DNA of 64,000 nt from an uncultured Pseudomonadota bacterium (GCA_913055625.1 CAJXJW010000001.1:186001-250000), one strand, 5' to 3'; counted from the first letter of the stretch, positions 10,341 through 18,378 are shown. Notes: generated by a model not told the origin, from the letters alone. Translations and numbers: made by a program.

Positions 10341-10769
10341 TCAGGAGCCCTTGTCGAAGACGACACGCCACACGCCGTCGTCGTCCTTGCGCCATACCGA
10401 GTTGAAGCGGCCGGCAGATTGTCCGTCTGCCGTGGTTACCGGGCCGGAGCTGAGCGCAAGCCGGCCCGACTCGAGGACCACCACCGTGTCGGGCGCCCAC
10501 GAGAACGGCGCGTCAGGCCCTTCGTAGTAGCGTGACCACACCCGGCGAATCTCGTCGTGACCGCGAAGCGGCTCGGGGTCGCTGAAGAACACGGCCTCGG
10601 CTGAAATGAAGTCGAAGAAAGCGTCGAAGTCGCGGTCGGCCATTGTCCGCGCGAACGCGACTTCGCGCGCACGGACCTCAGCGGCTGCATCGTTTTCGGC
10701 GCGCGCCCCTGTCGCCGTACAGAGCGCAAGTGCGAGGAAAGCGAATAGTGTCACTGGCAGGCGGGACAT
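10341..10769 (-). CDS. SnoaL-like/NTF2-fold protein with signal peptide
   Basis: A 142-residue protein read from ATG 10769 (GGAG seven bases upstream), convergent with the MFS gene and only three bases from its stop. It has a cleavable signal peptide (residues 1-24, ending TGARA) and then a DUF4440/SnoaL-type cone fold: AREVAFARTMADRDFDAFFDFISAEAVF, a W-rich centre and the closing GRFNSVWRKDDDGVWRVVFDKG strand typical of this family. Members are often exported enzymes or binding proteins of unknown role. A longer reading frame upstream lacks any family match. Confidence 0.8.
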   Translation of the reverse strand: MSRLPVTLFAFLALALCTATGARAENDAAAEVRAREVAFARTMADRDFDAFFDFISAEAVFFSDPEPLRGHDEIRRVWSRYYEGPDAPFSWAPDTVVVLESGRLALSSGPVTTADGQSAGRFNSVWRKDDDGVWRVVFDKGS

Positions 10770-10938
10770 TGGCGGACTCCATGGCATTGTTTGCCGCAGT
10801 GTAGCCGCCGCGCCCGCACACACCCAGTCGATCCGGCTATATGGCGGCGGAAAGAGCCGGCGTCCCGTCGCGACGCACGAGGCGCATTTGGCCGTTACAC
10901 TGTACAGCGTCTGCAGCCTGGCGAACGCGGAACGCAAA

Positions 10939-11940
10939 TTGGACTCATTGACCCAGGCGGCGCTCGGCGCCGGTATCGCGGGTGCGCTCGCGCCGCCGCG
11001 TTCGCGACGGCGGGCCATGCTGCTCGGCGCGATGCTCGGGACGCTTCCCGACCTCGATGTGCTCATCGACTACGGCGACGATGTCGCCAACTTCACACGG
11101 CATCGGGGCTTTTCGCACTCGCTGTTCGTGCTGGCACCATTGTCCGTCCTGCTGTGGGCGATGCTCCAATGGCGTTGGGAGGCCGTTCGCGGCGCGCCCG
11201 GGCGGTGGCTTGCGGTCATAGTGCTGGCGCTGTGCACGCACCCGCTGCTGGACTGCCATACCGCTTACGGTACACAGCTTTTCTGGCCCGTGGACATGCC
11301 GCCCATCAAGTGGGCGACAATCTTCATCATCGACCCGGCGTACACGCTGCCGCTTATCGCGGCGGGAGTCTATGCGGCGTGGCGTCCGACGACAGCAGGC
11401 GCACAGCGTGCCCTGCTTGCCGGCCTCGGCATCAGTTCCCTGTACCTGGCGTGGACCTGGTACGCGCAGGCGCTGGTGCGTAACGATGCGCTCGCCGCGC
11501 TCGACGCTGCCGGCATCGAGGCACGCCAGGTGTTCGTGACGCCCGCACCGCTCAACTCGGTGCTGTGGCGCGTCGTGGCAATGACGGACGACGGCTACCT
11601 GGAAGCATTCGACTCCCTGTTCCTCGATGAACCGGAGATGTGCTTCCGGCCGTACAGGTCCGACGTCGATTCACTGGCAGCGGCATCCGGCGTCGCCGCC
11701 GTCAGCAGGCTCGATTGGTTCGCCGGCGGCTTCGTGAAGTCCGACGTCATCGATAACACGCTGCACATTGCGGACCTGCGCATGGGGCACGAGCCGATCT
11801 ACGTCTTCACGCATGCCGTGGCGCGCCGCGTGGACGGCCGCTGGCAGGCAATCGTGCCGGTGCGCCTTCCGGTGTCGCTCGGCGACCGGTCGCTCGGTGA
11901 GGTCTGGGAACGCATCTGGTCGGAGACCAGCGCGCGCTGA
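10939..11940 (+). CDS. Membrane-bound metal-dependent hydrolase, YdjM family
   Basis: A 333-residue inner-membrane protein. The N-terminus MDSLTQAALGAGIAGAL is the standard start of the YdjM/DUF457 family, which here requires a TTG start at 10939; the reading frame stays open further upstream but without homology. Conserved polar motifs sit around the helices: GTLPDLDVLIDYGDD, RHRGFSHSLFV (the HRGxTHS-type motif) and HPLLDCHTAYGTQ, which probably bind a metal. Membrane segments lie at about 60-80, 90-105, 135-155 and 165-190. In Escherichia coli ydjM belongs to the SOS regulon; no LexA box was recognised here. It converges with the LysR gene. Confidence 0.85.
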   Translation: MDSLTQAALGAGIAGALAPPRSRRRAMLLGAMLGTLPDLDVLIDYGDDVANFTRHRGFSHSLFVLAPLSVLLWAMLQWRWEAVRGAPGRWLAVIVLALCTHPLLDCHTAYGTQLFWPVDMPPIKWATIFIIDPAYTLPLIAAGVYAAWRPTTAGAQRALLAGLGISSLYLAWTWYAQALVRNDALAALDAAGIEARQVFVTPAPLNSVLWRVVAMTDDGYLEAFDSLFLDEPEMCFRPYRSDVDSLAAASGVAAVSRLDWFAGGFVKSDVIDNTLHIADLRMGHEPIYVFTHAVARRVDGRWQAIVPVRLPVSLGDRSLGEVWERIWSETSAR

Positions 11941-11949
11941 TGCGTTCGA

Positions 11950-12900
11950 CTAGCTTGCAGGAAGGACGGGGGACGGCGTCCCTCGTTCGGCGCGCCTCGA
12001 GCAGGACTCCCGAACGTCTTCGCGGATGATCGCCGCGAGGCGGTCGAGGCCGGGGCCCGCGGAATCAGGATCCGCGTAGACAAGGTAGAGTTCCGTGGAG
12101 CGCTCGGCGCCGCCTTCCAACGGCAGTACCTTGAGGATACCGTTGGCCAGTTCGTCCACGATCTTGTCGGACGGAAACCACGCGAAGCCGTAGCCGCGGC
12201 ACACGGCGCCGATCGACGTCGCCATGTTCGTCACGGTCCAACGCTGCGACGCATTCATCGTTTCGGGGTGCGCATCGCGCCGCGATCCGGAGTCGCGGAC
12301 GAGGACATGCCGATGCTCGCGCAGGTCGCGCAAGGAGAGCTCGCGCCCGAGCCGGTGCAGGGGGTGGTCAGGGTGCGCGACCGGCAGGAAGCGCATCGGC
12401 ATCAGCAACTCGCCGTTCATGTTGGGCGGGATGCGCGGTGTGATGGCGAGATCGACGCGGCCCTCGCGCAGCGCCTCGGACGTACCGTCGAGCACGGTCT
12501 CGTAAAGCTCGATGCGCGTCTGCGGGCTTTCTGCGCCGAAGCGATCGAGGCTCTTCAGCATGAGCCAGGTCGGGAACAGCACCTCCACGGCAATCCGGAT
12601 CTCGGCTTCCCAGCCGGCCGACGAGCGCCGCGCGGCACGTTCCAGGCCGCCGGCCTCGTCGACCAGCAGGCGGGCGCGTTCGACCAGCATGCGGCCCGCC
12701 GGCGTCAGAGTGGCCTTGCGTCCCTCGGTCGTGAACACCGCCACGCCCAGTTGCGACTCGAGTTTCTGCACGGCATAGGTAACGGTCGACTGGCTCTTGC
12801 TGAGACGTTCGGCGGCGTGCGCGTAACCGCCGGCGTCCACCACGGCGATAAAGCTACGCCACTGCTCGAGCGAGACGCGGGGTGGGGGATTTCGGTCCAT
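11950..12900 (-). CDS. LysR-family transcriptional regulator
   Basis: A 316-residue regulator. Residues 8-66 form the winged helix-turn-helix (SLEQWRSFIAVVDAGGYAHAAERLSKSQSTVTYAVQKLESQLG), followed by the periplasmic-binding-protein-like effector domain. It is divergent from the azoreductase gene with 108 bases between the starts, the classic arrangement for a LysR regulator and its target. The intergenic region carries two T-N11-A palindromes. The ATG at 12900 has no clear ribosome-binding site. The effector is unknown; quinones or electrophiles would be plausible given the target. Confidence 0.95.
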   Translation of the reverse strand: MDRNPPPRVSLEQWRSFIAVVDAGGYAHAAERLSKSQSTVTYAVQKLESQLGVAVFTTEGRKATLTPAGRMLVERARLLVDEAGGLERAARRSSAGWEAEIRIAVEVLFPTWLMLKSLDRFGAESPQTRIELYETVLDGTSEALREGRVDLAITPRIPPNMNGELLMPMRFLPVAHPDHPLHRLGRELSLRDLREHRHVLVRDSGSRRDAHPETMNASQRWTVTNMATSIGAVCRGYGFAWFPSDKIVDELANGILKVLPLEGGAERSTELYLVYADPDSAGPGLDRLAAIIREDVRESCSRRAERGTPSPVLPAS

Positions 12901-12902
12901 AT

Positions 12903-12917
12903 ATCGATAGAGTCGAT
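12903..12917. promoter_or_regulatory. LysR-type operator (ATC-N9-GAT)
   Basis: ATCGA-N5-TCGAT, a perfect palindrome centred on 12910 and abutting the LysR start codon. It contains T-N11-A (12904-12916) within ATC-N9-GAT, the typical LysR-family box. Its position suggests autorepression. Confidence 0.65.
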
Positions 12918-12942
12918 AAAATATGGCGAAAATATCCGCTAT

Positions 12943-12963
12943 TAAATTGAAAAAATCAATTTA
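12943..12963. promoter_or_regulatory. Second LysR-type palindrome (T-N11-A)
   Basis: TAAATTGA (12943-12950) and TCAATTTA (12956-12963) are perfect 8-bp arms around A5, and contain T-N11-A. The centre lies 43 bases from that of the first box, about four helical turns. This could be the activation site next to the azoreductase promoter. Confidence 0.6.
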
Positions 12964-12982
12964 TAAAGGAGGCATCCGAGTA

Positions 12983-12994
12983 ATGCGCAACTGA
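12983..12994 (+). other. Possible three-codon leader ORF (M-R-N)
   Basis: AAAGGAGG (12965-12972), the strongest Shine-Dalgarno sequence in this region, is followed after 10 bases by ATG CGC AAC TGA, ending 14 bases before the azoreductase start. This may be a minimal upstream ORF or coincidence. Confidence 0.25.
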
Positions 12995-13008
12995 CCAGGG
13001 AGGATTCC

Positions 13009-13617
13009 ATGAAAACGCTACTCGATATTCGGGCCAGCTTGTTCGGTTCGGCTTCCGTCTCATCGGAACTGGCCGATCGCTTCGTGGCCAGGTGGCTGGC
13101 CGAGCATCCGGACGGCCGTGTCGTGCGGCGCGACCTGTTGCCGGGCGCTTTCCCGTCGCTGACGGCTGCGCGCTATACCGCGTTCCGCACGCCGGGGAAC
13201 GAGCGCACGCGAGAGCAGCAGGACGACGTCGCGTTCTCCGACGAGCTGGTTGCGGAACTCAAGGCCGCCGACGAGATCGTCCTGACCGCGCCGATGTACA
13301 ACTTCAGCGTGCCGGCGACACTGCGTGACTACTTCGACCACGTCGCGCGGCCGGGGCTGACGTTCAGCTACACGGCGGACGGGCCCGAAGGCCTGCTGCG
13401 CGGCAAGAAGACCTACGTGTTCATTACGCGCGGCGGGCGCTACAACGGCGCCGCGGACACGCAGCGCCCGTACCTCGAGCAGTTCCTGGGCTTCATCGGC
13501 TTGTCGGACGTGGAGTTCGTGCTGGCCGAGGGCCTGGCGATGGGGGACGACGAGCGCCGGCAGAGCCTGGACAGCGCACGAGAGCACGTCGACGCACTCG
13601 CTCGCCTCGCGGCCTGA
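13009..13617 (+). CDS. azoR: FMN-dependent NADH:quinone oxidoreductase / azoreductase
   Basis: A 202-residue flavodoxin-fold enzyme that reduces quinones and azo compounds with NADH. The FMN-phosphate loop region (SLFGSASVSSELADRF), the TAPMYNFSVPATLRDYFDHV segment and FITRGGRYNG are the diagnostic blocks of AzoR. Length is typical (about 200). GGGAGG lies five bases before the ATG at 13009. Expression is probably controlled by the divergent LysR regulator. The family is certain; the physiological substrate is not, and quinone detoxification is the usual proposal. Confidence 0.95.
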   Translation: MKTLLDIRASLFGSASVSSELADRFVARWLAEHPDGRVVRRDLLPGAFPSLTAARYTAFRTPGNERTREQQDDVAFSDELVAELKAADEIVLTAPMYNFSVPATLRDYFDHVARPGLTFSYTADGPEGLLRGKKTYVFITRGGRYNGAADTQRPYLEQFLGFIGLSDVEFVLAEGLAMGDDERRQSLDSAREHVDALARLAA

Positions 13618-13619
13618 CG

Positions 13620-13649
13620 GCTGACGCTGGCGACCGCACGGTCGTCAGC
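13620..13649. terminator. Hairpin between convergent azoR and bactofilin genes
   Basis: GCTGAC (13620-13625) pairs with GTCAGC (13644-13649), and inside it GACC (13632-13635) pairs with GGTC (13640-13643) around a 4-base loop, leaving a bulge. There is no T-run. It may limit read-through between convergent genes. Confidence 0.35.
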
Positions 13650-14049
13650 GGTCCTCCGCCCGCGAGATTCGGCCGGACAGGACGGCGTGTTCCAGGTTCG
13701 TGCCGTCCTCGACGCACAGGCGTTCGGCGCGTATTTCCCCGATGACGTGCGCGGTGCGTCGCACGTACACCGTGCCGGTGCCGTTGAAGTCGCCCTCTAC
13801 CGTGCCGGCGATGTCGGCCGAGTCGCTCCGGACGGTGGCCTTTACGCTGGCGAACGTGCCGATCGACAGCGCATGGGCGCCATCGATGACATTGCCGTCG
13901 AACGTGCCCTCGATGATCAGGTCTTCGTCGAGCGTCAGTTCGCCGCGCATGACCAGCGTCGTGCCGATGATCGACGGTCCGTAGGCGCTGGGTGCTCGCG
14001 GTACGGGTGCCGGTTCGGATCCCTCCGCCGGCGGCGGCTCAGCCGCCAC
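13645..14049 (-). CDS. Bactofilin (second of a pair)
   Basis: A 134-residue polymer-forming cytoskeletal protein. A proline-rich N-terminal tail (about 1-24) precedes a beta-helix core of short repeated strands: SIIGTTLVMRGELTLDEDLIIEGTFDGNV, then VKATVRSDSADIAGTVEGDF. Bactofilins self-assemble into filaments at membranes and organise cell shape, stalks or cell-wall enzymes. The start is a GTG at 14049, and the gene overlaps the 3' end of the upstream bactofilin by 11 bases, implying translational coupling and a heteropolymer or fixed ratio. No M23 peptidase gene, a frequent partner, is adjacent. Confidence 0.92.
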   Translation of the reverse strand: MAAEPPPAEGSEPAPVPRAPSAYGPSIIGTTLVMRGELTLDEDLIIEGTFDGNVIDGAHALSIGTFASVKATVRSDSADIAGTVEGDFNGTGTVYVRRTAHVIGEIRAERLCVEDGTNLEHAVLSGRISRAEDR

Positions 14050-14539
14050 CGCCGTTGGCGGCCTGCGTGCCGTTGTCCGCGCTGCTCAGGTTCGCACGCT
14101 TGAGTGCGTCGCGCTTGGTGACGCCGGCGTCAATCGCGACCGACTTGCCCATGTCGACGGTGCCGCTGAAGTGCGCGCCGTCTTCCATCACGAGTCGCGG
14201 CGCGAACACGTTGCCCTGCACGACGGAAGACCGGTACAACTTGACGAGTTGATCGCCACGCACGTCGCCCTCGACCTGGCCGTGAATCTCGACGATGCTC
14301 GCGTGGATGTCCGCCTTGACACGGCCCTGCGGGCCGATCGTCAGGTTCTTGTCCTGGTGTGCGATCGTGCCCTCGATTTCGCCTTCGATGACCAGGTCTT
14401 CATTCGCGGACAACTCGCCGCGAAACTTGAGCGTCGGCCCGATTACGGACACGTTGCGTTTGCGCACATCGGGGTCGGGCATTTTCGGTGCCTTCGGCGG
14501 CGTGGGCTCGACCGCGGGCTCGCTGTTTTTTCCGAACAT
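14039..14539 (-). CDS. Bactofilin (first of a pair)
   Basis: A 166-residue bactofilin. Two candidate ATGs are nine bases apart (14548 and 14539); GGAGG directly abuts the first and is nine bases from the second, so 14539 (MFGKNSEP) is preferred. The tail carries PTPPKAPKMPDPDVRKRN, and the core repeats (VIGPTLKFRGELSANEDLVIEGEIEGTI, HGQVEGDV) form the right-handed beta-helix. The C-terminus is longer than in the downstream copy, with a glycine-rich end. The two paralogues differ enough to suggest an old duplication. The reading frame extends far upstream, but the part before the ATG is antisense to other genes. Confidence 0.92.
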   Translation of the reverse strand: MFGKNSEPAVEPTPPKAPKMPDPDVRKRNVSVIGPTLKFRGELSANEDLVIEGEIEGTIAHQDKNLTIGPQGRVKADIHASIVEIHGQVEGDVRGDQLVKLYRSSVVQGNVFAPRLVMEDGAHFSGTVDMGKSVAIDAGVTKRDALKRANLSSADNGTQAANGGGG

Positions 14540-14626
14540 GGATGTCATCCTCCGGGGCGGTTCAGGTGAGTGACCGTTCCGCTTATCATTCGTCTCCGTG
14601 CTTCCCAGAGAATAGCGCAAAAACAC

Positions 14627-15805
14627 ATGCAGACTGATGATCAGGCCTGGCTTTGCCGATCGGTAAGTTACAGCGGCGACGAATCCCGTCTGGCGGCACG
14701 GTGCGCCGCCCTGGTGGCACTGTTGTTCGGCGGCTGCGGCGTGCTTGCGGCCGACCTGCTGGACGCGGCGGATTCGCGTCATGTGGCCGGGCCGGTCATC
14801 TACACGCCCGCCGAGGCCGGCGCCTTTCTCACGGACAACCTGCTGGCCCGCGACTTCATGTTCTACGGCGAGGACGGCCTGCACTACGCCGAGGCGGCGA
14901 CGGCCGTCGGCGCACTGCGCTTCGCGGAGCGGACGGCAAGCACGGAAGCCGTTCGGCGGCTGCGCGAGCGATACGCGCCGCTCGCCGTGCCGGGCAGCGG
15001 TCTTGTCGGACAGCGGCCACACGTCGATTTCGCGGTGATCGGCATCGTGCCGCTGGAAATCGCGCGCCAGGCGGGCGACGCCGAAGCGCGGCGTTTCGGT
15101 CTCGCGTTTGCCGACGACCAGTGGCACGACACGCTGCCGAACGGCCTTACCGCGCAGACGCGCTGGTGGATCGACGATCTGTACATGGTCGGCATGCTGC
15201 AGATCCAGGCGTACCGCGTCACGGGAGACCGGGTCTACGCGGACAGGGCGGCCCGGCAGCTCGCCGCCTACCTGCCGACGTTGCAGCACGAGAACGGGCT
15301 CTTCTACCACAGCCCGGACGTGCCGGTGTTCTGGGGCCGTGGCAACGGCTGGGTCGCGGCCGCGCTGGCCGAGGTGCTCGTATCGCTGCCGGCCGATCAT
15401 CCGGATCGCACCGTGTTGCTGGACGGCTATCTCCGGATGATGGCGGCATTGCTCGCCTACCAGGCCGACAACGGCATGTGGCGGCAGATTGTGGACTACC
15501 CGTATGCCTGGACCGAGAGTTCGGCAACCGGGATGTTCGCATTTGCGATGGCGGCGGGAGTCAATGCGGGGCTCCTCGATGCCGATACCTACGCGCCGGT
15601 GGTGATCGCGGCATGGCGGGCGCTCGCTGCGCACATCGACAGTGCCGGCAACGTGCGAGAGATCTGCGTGGGAACCGGCAAGAAGAACGATTTCGAGTAC
15701 TACCTGAAGCGGCCGAGGGTTGACGGTGACCTGCACGGGCAGGCGCCCGTGCTGTGGCTGGCTGCGGAGTTGCTGGACGATCGCTGGCGCCGGGTGGCGC
15801 CGTAG
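14627..15805 (+). CDS. Glycoside hydrolase family 88/105-like, unsaturated rhamnogalacturonyl hydrolase
   Basis: A protein of about 392 residues with an (alpha/alpha)6 barrel, resembling YesR/YteR enzymes that hydrolyse unsaturated rhamnogalacturonan disaccharides after lyase action. Supporting motifs are TRWWIDDLYMVGMLQIQAYRVTGD, GLFYHSPDVPVFWGRGNGWVAAALAE, MWRQIVDYPYAWTESSATGMFAFAM and the C-terminal HGQAPVLWLAAELL. A hydrophobic stretch (LVALLFGGCGVLAA) near residues 30-45 suggests export, possibly from a start downstream of the ATG at 14627, which has no good ribosome site. It is divergent from the bactofilins and convergent with the GntR gene. GH88 versus GH105 is not separable by eye. 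Confidence 0.85.
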   Translation: MQTDDQAWLCRSVSYSGDESRLAARCAALVALLFGGCGVLAADLLDAADSRHVAGPVIYTPAEAGAFLTDNLLARDFMFYGEDGLHYAEAATAVGALRFAERTASTEAVRRLRERYAPLAVPGSGLVGQRPHVDFAVIGIVPLEIARQAGDAEARRFGLAFADDQWHDTLPNGLTAQTRWWIDDLYMVGMLQIQAYRVTGDRVYADRAARQLAAYLPTLQHENGLFYHSPDVPVFWGRGNGWVAAALAEVLVSLPADHPDRTVLLDGYLRMMAALLAYQADNGMWRQIVDYPYAWTESSATGMFAFAMAAGVNAGLLDADTYAPVVIAAWRALAAHIDSAGNVREICVGTGKKNDFEYYLKRPRVDGDLHGQAPVLWLAAELLDDRWRRVAP

Positions 15806-15818
15806 TGCCGGTGTCGAA

Positions 15819-16517
15819 TCAGCCCTGGCCGAGGCAGGCCCGGGCGTCTTCGACGAGTCGGCGCATGCGGCGGCGCGCCGTGTTGGCATCGCCGGCGCAG
15901 ATCGCGGCGTGCACGCCGCCGTGGCTTCGCAGCGTTTCGGCGTAGTCGGCCGATTTCGACGTCGTGAAGCGGATGCTGACGTGCAGCGCCGTACGAATGA
16001 AGTCGCGCATGCGCACGTAGAAGCGGTTCTTCGTGGCGTACAGGATCGCCACGTGGAACTCGACGTCGGCCGCGCGCGCCTCGTCGCCATGCTGTCGGGC
16101 CGCGGCCATGCCGTCCAGCGCGGCCCGGATCGCCGCCCGCTGCGCCTCGTCGGCGAACCGGGCGGCCAACGCCGCGGCCTCGGGCTCGATGGCCACGCGC
16201 ATCTGGAAGAACTCGTGCAGCACGGCAAGGCTCGGTTGGGTGTCGAGCGACCACGACAGCACGTCCGGGTCCAGGATGTTCCAGGACTCCTCGGGCAGCA
16301 CGCGGATACCCTGCCGGGGCTTGCTGGAGACGAGCCCTTTCGCGGACAGCATCTTCACCGCCTCTCGGACGGCGGTGCGGCTGACGCCGAACTGTTCGCA
16401 CAGCGCCGCCTCGGTCGGAAATGGCTGGGCCGGGCCGCGATTGCCGCAGACGATGTCGCGCCCCAGGTCCTGCGCGACCCGAAACGACAGGTTCGACCGG
16501 CGCGGATCGCGGGCCAT
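15819..16517 (-). CDS. GntR-family regulator, FadR subfamily (FCD domain)
   Basis: A 232-residue regulator. Residues 10-75 form the GntR winged helix (FPTEAALCEQFGVSRTAVREAVKMLSAKGLVSSKPRQGIRV), followed by an all-helical FCD ligand domain whose histidines and acidic residues normally bind a metal and an organic acid. It lies 22 bases downstream of the SSS symporter gene, so it is probably cotranscribed with it and likely controls the sugar-acid cassette around 16540-24535. FadR-type regulators of this kind usually answer to sugar acids (galactonate, arabonate, glucuronate). Confidence 0.92.
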   Translation of the reverse strand: MARDPRRSNLSFRVAQDLGRDIVCGNRGPAQPFPTEAALCEQFGVSRTAVREAVKMLSAKGLVSSKPRQGIRVLPEESWNILDPDVLSWSLDTQPSLAVLHEFFQMRVAIEPEAAALAARFADEAQRAAIRAALDGMAAARQHGDEARAADVEFHVAILYATKNRFYVRMRDFIRTALHVSIRFTTSKSADYAETLRSHGGVHAAICAGDANTARRRMRRLVEDARACLGQG

Positions 16518-16539
16518 ACCGGTCAGCCGCGCCGTCGCA

Positions 16540-18249
16540 TCAATTCAGCCAGAAGCTGAAGTACAGGTAGAGGCCCGCGACCAGTACGAGGATCGTCGTC
16601 GCCAGCAACTTGTTCCAGCCATCCCAGCTCGCCCGAATCTCGTCGCCGTGCAGTTCACGTATCGACCGGTAGGTCAGGCCGTGGACCTTCTCGTCCGGCG
16701 GCGGCGGCGTGGCGAACGAGCCGGCGATCATCAGGAGAGCCGCGGCGAGGAACAGGACCCCGCTGGCGTAGAGGAAGTTGAAATCGCCGATCGCCGCGAG
16801 CCAGGCGGGGTTCTCGATCTTGCCCGCGCCGAACAGGATCTGGCAGACGAGCTTGCCCATGCCGAGGACGAAGCCGCCGGCCAGGGCCCAGACGGCTCCC
16901 GTCGCGTTCAAGCGCTTCCAGAACAGGCCAAGGAGAAACACGGCCGTGATCGGCGGCGCGAGGTAACCCTGCACGCTTTGCAGGTAGATGTAGAGCCCGC
17001 CGCCGGCTACCTGCTTCATGACCGGAATCCACAGGATGCCGAGAATGACCACGACCGTTGTCGCGATCCGGCCCACTTTCAGCAAATGGCTTTCTGACTG
17101 CCCCGGCCGCAACTTCTCGTACACGTCGACCGTGAACAGCGAGGCGCTGGAGTTGAACAGCGAGGCCAGCGAACTCATCAGCGCCGCCAGCAGGCAGGCG
17201 ACGATCAGGCCACGGATGCCGGTCGGGAGCAGCGTCGAGACCAGCGTCGGAAACACCGTGTCGCCGTTGATGGTCTCGACGCCGTCCACGACGTGCATCG
17301 GCAGTGCGATCAGGCCTTTCTGGTGCAGGGCCCAGCCGATCAACCCCGGGACGAGGAAGATCATCACCGGCCACACCTTCAGCAGGCCGCCGAACAGGGC
17401 GCCGCGTCGGGCCGTCGTGAGGTCCTTTGCCGACAGCGCGCGTTGCACGATGTACTGGTCCGTACACCAGTACCAGATGCCGACGATCGGTGAGGCGATG
17501 ATGATGCCGAGCCACGGAAAATCCGGATCGCTCAGCGGGCGCCAAAGCGCGAACTGGTCGGCGTTCACCTTGACGGTCGACACGAGCTCGCCCCAGCCGG
17601 CAATGACGCCGCCGCCGTCAGCGAGTTTCGTCAGGCCGAGCGTGGTGATGACGAGGGAGCCGAAGAGGATGATGACCGCCTGCGGTGTCGCCGTCGCCAT
17701 GATCGCGCGCATGCCGCCGAATACCGTGTAGATGCCGGTGAGAATCACGGTCGTGAACGCGCCGACCCAGAACGCGTTTGCCGGCGAGCCGAACGTGTCC
17801 GGCAGCAGGGCCTGGAAGACGATCGCGCCGGCGTACACCGTGACGCTCACCTTGGTAAAGACGTAGGCAAACAGCGAGACGACGGACAGGATCGACCGGG
17901 CGCTGGCGCTGAAGCGCCGTTCCAGGAACTCCGGAATCGTCTGCACGCCGGCCTTGTAGTAGAACGGTACGAAGAAGCCGGCGAGCAGGATCAGGATCCA
18001 GGCATGCAATTCCCAGTGCGCCATCGCCATGCCGGTGGACGTGCCCTGGCCGGCAAGGCCGACGATGTGCTCCGAGCCGATGTTCGATGTGAAGATGGAT
18101 GCACCGACGGCGACGAAACCTGCGTTCCGTCCGGCGAGGAAATAGTCGACGCTGTCGTGCTGGTTGCGCCCGTACCACCAGGCCAGAAACCCGATGATGC
18201 CGAAATAGATGACGATGACGACCCAATCGAGTTCGCTCATGAAGTCCAC
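16540..18249 (-). CDS. Sodium:solute symporter (SSS family, SGLT-like)
   Basis: A 569-residue inner-membrane transporter with about 14 helices. MSELDWVVIVIYFGIIGFLAWWYGRNQHDSVDYFLAGRNAGF is the usual SGLT-type beginning, and FTSNIGSEHIVGLAGQG is the conserved sodium/substrate segment of helix 1. Further SSS blocks include YWCTDQYIVQRALSAKDLTTARRGALFGG and LMSSLASLFNSSASLFTVDVYEKLRP. It probably imports a sugar with Na+. It is divergent from the FAH/dehydrogenase operon across a 181-base region with candidate operators, and is followed by the GntR regulator. Confidence 0.95.
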   Translation of the reverse strand: MDFMSELDWVVIVIYFGIIGFLAWWYGRNQHDSVDYFLAGRNAGFVAVGASIFTSNIGSEHIVGLAGQGTSTGMAMAHWELHAWILILLAGFFVPFYYKAGVQTIPEFLERRFSASARSILSVVSLFAYVFTKVSVTVYAGAIVFQALLPDTFGSPANAFWVGAFTTVILTGIYTVFGGMRAIMATATPQAVIILFGSLVITTLGLTKLADGGGVIAGWGELVSTVKVNADQFALWRPLSDPDFPWLGIIIASPIVGIWYWCTDQYIVQRALSAKDLTTARRGALFGGLLKVWPVMIFLVPGLIGWALHQKGLIALPMHVVDGVETINGDTVFPTLVSTLLPTGIRGLIVACLLAALMSSLASLFNSSASLFTVDVYEKLRPGQSESHLLKVGRIATTVVVILGILWIPVMKQVAGGGLYIYLQSVQGYLAPPITAVFLLGLFWKRLNATGAVWALAGGFVLGMGKLVCQILFGAGKIENPAWLAAIGDFNFLYASGVLFLAAALLMIAGSFATPPPPDEKVHGLTYRSIRELHGDEIRASWDGWNKLLATTILVLVAGLYLYFSFWLN

Positions 18250-18328
18250 CCCCCAATGTGCCTGTACGGCGTTATTGTTGTTCGGCGCGTCGTCCCGGGA
18301 TGTCGTCCCCCACCGGGGCCGCCGCGAG

Positions 18329-18342
18329 TATTATTCGTAATA
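18329..18342. promoter_or_regulatory. AT-rich inverted repeat between divergent SSS and AraD1-like genes
   Basis: TATTA-TTCG-TAATA in the only AT-rich part of the shared intergenic region, with an ATTGTAGGATATAT tract just downstream. This is a candidate promoter/operator region for the GntR regulator encoded at 15819-16517. Confidence 0.35.
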
Positions 18343-18358
18343 TTGTAGGATATATCGA

Positions 18359-18378
18359 GCGGCATGTAATAATGCCGC
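18359..18378. promoter_or_regulatory. Inverted repeat GCGGCAT-N6-ATGCCGC
   Basis: Perfect 7-bp arms (18359-18365 and 18372-18378) around GTAATA, 52 bases before the AraD1-like gene. Either a regulator operator or an mRNA leader hairpin; the palindrome itself is certain. Confidence 0.45.

Noticed and set aside
14549-16228. Upstream part of a 729-codon minus-strand frame ending in the first bactofilin
   Set aside because: The portion before 14548 is antisense to the GH105-like and frame-shifted to the GntR genes, with arginine-rich shadow composition; the bactofilin has its own start and ribosome site.
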